DNA of 64,000 nucleotides from Bacteroidales bacterium (GTDB taxonomy: Bacteria; Bacteroidota; Bacteroidia; Bacteroidales; UBA3824): NCBI GenBank assembly GCA_017412115.1, contig JAFPYR010000069.1:166323-230322 (forward strand), read 5' to 3'. Shown here in pieces: positions 61,482-64,000 of the stretch (positions are counted from its first letter, which is position 1; every line of letters starts with the position of its first letter). The position numbers and the translations under genes are program-made. The notes beneath the pieces were generated by a model that was given only the letters and a program-made list of their open reading frames with translations, did not search any database and was not told the origin of the DNA.

Positions 61482-62414
61482 ATGTGGTTAGATATTTTAT
61501 ATGTTTTAATCGGATTTGTTCTGCTGATAAAAGGCGGAGATTTCCTCGTAGACGGAGCGGTTTCAATCGCTAAACGTGCAAAAATTTCACCGATGGTAAT
61601 AGGTTTGACAATCGTCGGCTTCGGAACCTCATCACCGGAATTGTTGGTAAGTATTCAAGCAGCACTCAGCGGCAGTTCGGGCATTGCGCTTGGAAACGTT
61701 GTTGGAAGTAACATCGCAAACATTGCCCTAATACTTGGAACGGCGGCAATCGTAAAAGAATGTGTAGCTCAAAAAATGACATTAAAAGTTGATATGCCGT
61801 TTATGTTCTTGGTTTCGGGACTTTTTGTAGGAATAGCAATGTCTGGAACGATTTCAAGAACAGCAGGCATAATCGGATTTTTATTGTTATGCGCTTTTAT
61901 TATCTGGGAAATAAAACACTATCCGGCTCAAACTACAACCGAAGAAGACGAAAAAGAACCGATGCCCGTTTGGAAAGCGTTGATTGTTGTCATTTTGTCG
62001 TTCGGAGCATTGGTTTACGGCTCTGACAAATTGGTTGAAGGCGCATCAAATATCGCTAAATCTTTAGGTGTTACGGACAGAGTTATCGGTCTTACGATAG
62101 TTGCAATAGGAACTTCGCTCCCGGAACTTTTCGCATCGGTTGCCGCCGCTAAAAAAGGTCAAACCGATATGGCAATCGGAAACGTTGTGGGCAGTGCCAT
62201 TTTCAATATTTTATCGGTTGTAGGCATTTCGGCAGCAATTTGTCCGATTGAAAATTCAAACGTAGGATTTTTAACCGATTATATTTGCATGGTAGCACTT
62301 TCGGGTTTGCTTTGGTTTTTTCTTTCTACAAAACAAACTCTTGAAAGATGGGAAGGCATTGCTTTGGTTACGATTTATGCGGGATACATTGCTTGTACGG
62401 TAATTTTCAGTTAA
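61482..62414 (+). CDS. Calcium/sodium antiporter (CaCA family, YrbG type)
   Basis: This inner-membrane antiporter of 310 residues has ten hydrophobic helices in two homologous halves. Each half carries the alpha-repeat with acidic residue: LTIVGFGTSSPELLVSIQAA at about 43-62 and LTIVAIGTSLPELFASVAAA at about 204-223, each followed by IALGNVVGSNIANI or MAIGNVVGSAIFNIL. It exchanges Ca2+ for Na+ or H+. The gene has no clear promoter of its own; only the 14-bp A/T repeat separates it from the preceding gene. Confidence 0.93.
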   Translation: MWLDILYVLIGFVLLIKGGDFLVDGAVSIAKRAKISPMVIGLTIVGFGTSSPELLVSIQAALSGSSGIALGNVVGSNIANIALILGTAAIVKECVAQKMTLKVDMPFMFLVSGLFVGIAMSGTISRTAGIIGFLLLCAFIIWEIKHYPAQTTTEEDEKEPMPVWKALIVVILSFGALVYGSDKLVEGASNIAKSLGVTDRVIGLTIVAIGTSLPELFASVAAAKKGQTDMAIGNVVGSAIFNILSVVGISAAICPIENSNVGFLTDYICMVALSGLLWFFLSTKQTLERWEGIALVTIYAGYIACTVIFS

Positions 62415-62486
62415 AGTTTTTTTTTGACGAAAGATACAAATTTATTTTTAAGTAAAATTCTTAAACCGTTTTTGCCTTTTATTTTG

Positions 62487-62494
62487 TACTTTTG
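62487..62494 (+). promoter_or_regulatory. -7 box of the sodium-dependent transporter gene
   Basis: TACTTTTG is an exact TAnnTTTG match, 27 bases before the ATG. The nearest TTTG elements are 12 bases or less away, so the -33 part is doubtful. Confidence 0.45.
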
Positions 62495-62521
62495 CAAAAA
62501 TTTTAATCGAGAAAAAAAATT

Positions 62522-63907
62522 ATGCAACGCAGTTCTTTCAGCGGGTCGGTAGGCTTTGTTTTGGCAGCGGCGGGAAGTGCCGTAGGATTAGGTAACATTT
62601 GGAGATTTCCGTATTTGGCAGCAAAAGATGGCGGAGGTCTTTTTTTGGTGATTTATATAATCCTTGCTTTAACATTCGGTTTCGCACTTCTTACAACCGA
62701 AATTGCAATCGGCAGAAAAACTCGCAAAGGCCCTTTGTCGGCTTACAGAAGAATTAATCCGAGATTCAAAAATTTAGGATTAATCGGTTGCATAATTCCG
62801 ATGATGATTTTGCCGTATTACAGCGTCATAGGCGGTTGGGTTATGAAATTTGCAACCGCTTATCTCTTTGGCAGCGGTGTTGAAACCGCTCAGGAGGGAT
62901 ATTTTACGAATTTTATAACTCACAAATACGAAAGTATTATTTTCACGGTAGCATTTTTGCTGCTTACAAGTTTTATAATTTACAGAGGCGTTAACAAAGG
63001 CATTGAAAAATTTTCAAAAATTTTAATGCCTATGTTATTGCTTTTGATAATAGGCATTTCGGTTTTTTCGCTGACAATTCAGCACACGGACTCTTTAGGC
63101 GAAACACGCAGCGGTCTTGACGGAATGAAAATATACGTTATTCCCGATTTCAAAGATTTAACGTTAGAGAAATTTTCGGTTACGCTAATGGATGCAATCG
63201 GACAGTTGTTTTATAGTCTTAGCATTGCAATGGGAATTATGATTTCTTACGGCTCGTATGTCAAAGACGAAAACGACCTTGTAAAAAGCATCAACAGAAT
63301 TGAAATTTTTGACACGGCGGTTGCATTTTTGGCGGGAGCAATGGTAATTCCCGTAGTTTATGTTTTTGCCGGTTATGAGGGAATGACAGCCTCCGGTCCG
63401 GGATTAGTTTTTGTCAATATTCCTAAAATTTTTGCCGAAACGGGACAAATCGGAAATCTGCTCGGAGCGGTATTTTTTACGATGGTATTGTTTGCGGCTT
63501 TAACGAGTGCAATTTCGATTTTGGAGGCAATAGTATCAAGTTTTATGGACAAATTCGGTTATTCAAGAAAAAAATCTGTTGTCATAGAAACTTTAATCGC
63601 ATTGTTTTTTGCGATTTTGGTTTGTTTGGGTTACAATGCGTTGTATTTTGAATTGCCGCTACCAAACGGAACTAATGCACAAATCCTTGATTTAATGGAT
63701 TATATCAGCAATAATATACTTATGCCGATAACCGCATTGCTCACTTGCATCCTCATCGGTTATATCGCAGGGCCTGAAAAAATTATTTCTGAGGTTACCC
63801 GAAACGGTGAAATTTTTTCAAGAGAAAAACTTTACAGGGTTATGATAAAATATATCGCACCGCTGTTGTTGTTTTTATTATTGTTAAAATCAATCGGATT
63901 ATTATAG
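62522..63907 (+). CDS. Neurotransmitter:sodium symporter family transporter (SNF/NSS)
   Basis: The 461-residue inner-membrane protein begins with the LeuT-fold signature FSGSVGFVLAAAGSAVGLGNIWRFPYLAAKDGGG (sodium-binding helix 1, unwound at AVGLGN). Further hallmarks are PYYSVIGGWV (helix 3 region) and ALTSAISILEAIVSSFMDKFG (helix 8 sodium site). It lacks a long C-terminal tail, as usual for bacterial members with 11 helices. It should import an amino acid or related small molecule with Na+; the substrate cannot be predicted. Confidence 0.93.
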   Translation: MQRSSFSGSVGFVLAAAGSAVGLGNIWRFPYLAAKDGGGLFLVIYIILALTFGFALLTTEIAIGRKTRKGPLSAYRRINPRFKNLGLIGCIIPMMILPYYSVIGGWVMKFATAYLFGSGVETAQEGYFTNFITHKYESIIFTVAFLLLTSFIIYRGVNKGIEKFSKILMPMLLLLIIGISVFSLTIQHTDSLGETRSGLDGMKIYVIPDFKDLTLEKFSVTLMDAIGQLFYSLSIAMGIMISYGSYVKDENDLVKSINRIEIFDTAVAFLAGAMVIPVVYVFAGYEGMTASGPGLVFVNIPKIFAETGQIGNLLGAVFFTMVLFAALTSAISILEAIVSSFMDKFGYSRKKSVVIETLIALFFAILVCLGYNALYFELPLPNGTNAQILDLMDYISNNILMPITALLTCILIGYIAGPEKIISEVTRNGEIFSREKLYRVMIKYIAPLLLFLLLLKSIGLL

Positions 63908-63950
63908 GGGCTGACCTATGTGTCAGCCTTAATGTCCGTCATAAAAAAAA

Positions 63951-63979
63951 GCGGAATATGATATCACATCACATTCCGC
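63951..63979. terminator. Terminator near the right edge
   Basis: The stem GCGGAAT with ATTCCGC is flanked by A8 on the left, so it reads as a strong terminator on the minus strand for a gene beyond the edge and also closes the plus-strand transporter. A second hairpin, GGCTGAC/GTCAGCC (63909-63928), without a T run lies just after the transporter stop. Confidence 0.7.
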
Positions 63980-64000
63980 CCAAAAAAAATGAAAAATGAA

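Overview
The window is a piece of a low-G+C (roughly 35-38% by eye) Bacteroidota chromosome, most probably order Bacteroidales. The evidence is the set of families: one giant surface protein ending in a type A (Por/T9SS) sorting domain, one ending in a type B (CHU_C) sorting domain, a PorE-like TPR/beta-propeller/OmpA protein, a FISUMP-type lipoprotein, DUF3857 and DUF4159 proteins and DUF3791 small proteins. Many starts also lie just downstream of the Bacteroidota promoter pattern TTTG-N19..21-TAnnTTTG, and few genes have a strong Shine-Dalgarno sequence. No rRNA, CRISPR array, integrase, transposase of a classical IS or phage structural gene is visible.

Layout from left to right. 1-417 is the 5' part of an unknown gene. 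471-2288 is an MBOAT acyltransferase. 2350-5523 is a trpEGD operon with a leader peptide containing Trp-Trp-Trp and an attenuator terminator. 5658-7295 is an ABC-F ATPase. 7438-19974 holds an OmpA-like outer-membrane protein behind an 11-kb gene for a repetitive secreted protein of YDG/MBG modules, interrupted by one frameshift and one stop codon. Two tRNA genes (Ser-GCU, Lys-CUU) follow. 20743-23376 encodes a T9SS type B cargo protein. 23429-27476 is a CDP-dideoxyhexose set (epimerase/reductase, rfbG, rfbF, rfbH). 27590-29457 holds a secreted metalloprotease and ribH. 29530-36396 is one colinear minus-strand run, purB to a DUF3857 protein, with a three-gene DUF262 / DUF3696-ATPase / unknown cassette in the middle. 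36565-46515 holds a Nudix protein, a BioB-like radical SAM protein, AsmA, WbqC, a PMT-like membrane protein, pepD and a dsbD split at a run of ten adenines. 46578-53304 is the accessory region: an Rpn-type nuclease, a FISUMP lipoprotein operon with an unusual leader, two DUF3791 genes, a secreted Cys-rich protein, and an XRE regulator with an HNH nuclease. 53413-63907 holds an alpha-2-macroglobulin, a PorE-like protein, a Ca/Na antiporter and an NSS transporter.

How the genes connect: trpL-E-G-D make anthranilate and phosphoribosyl-anthranilate under apparent ribosome-mediated attenuation. RfbF, RfbG and RfbH and the neighbouring reductase-like gene would supply a CDP-3,6-dideoxysugar for surface polysaccharide. 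The giant repeat protein, the CHU_C protein and the PorE-like protein imply an active type IX secretion system, whose core genes are outside the window.

The best candidates for something undescribed are the DUF262/DUF3696/unknown cassette inside the purB transcription unit, the XRE-HNH pair whose promoter carries a palindromic operator, and the FISUMP lipoprotein operon. The last combines a G+C-rich, NNC-codon-rich C-terminal region resembling a diversity-generating retroelement target with a leader carrying a pentanucleotide repeat and a terminator hairpin.
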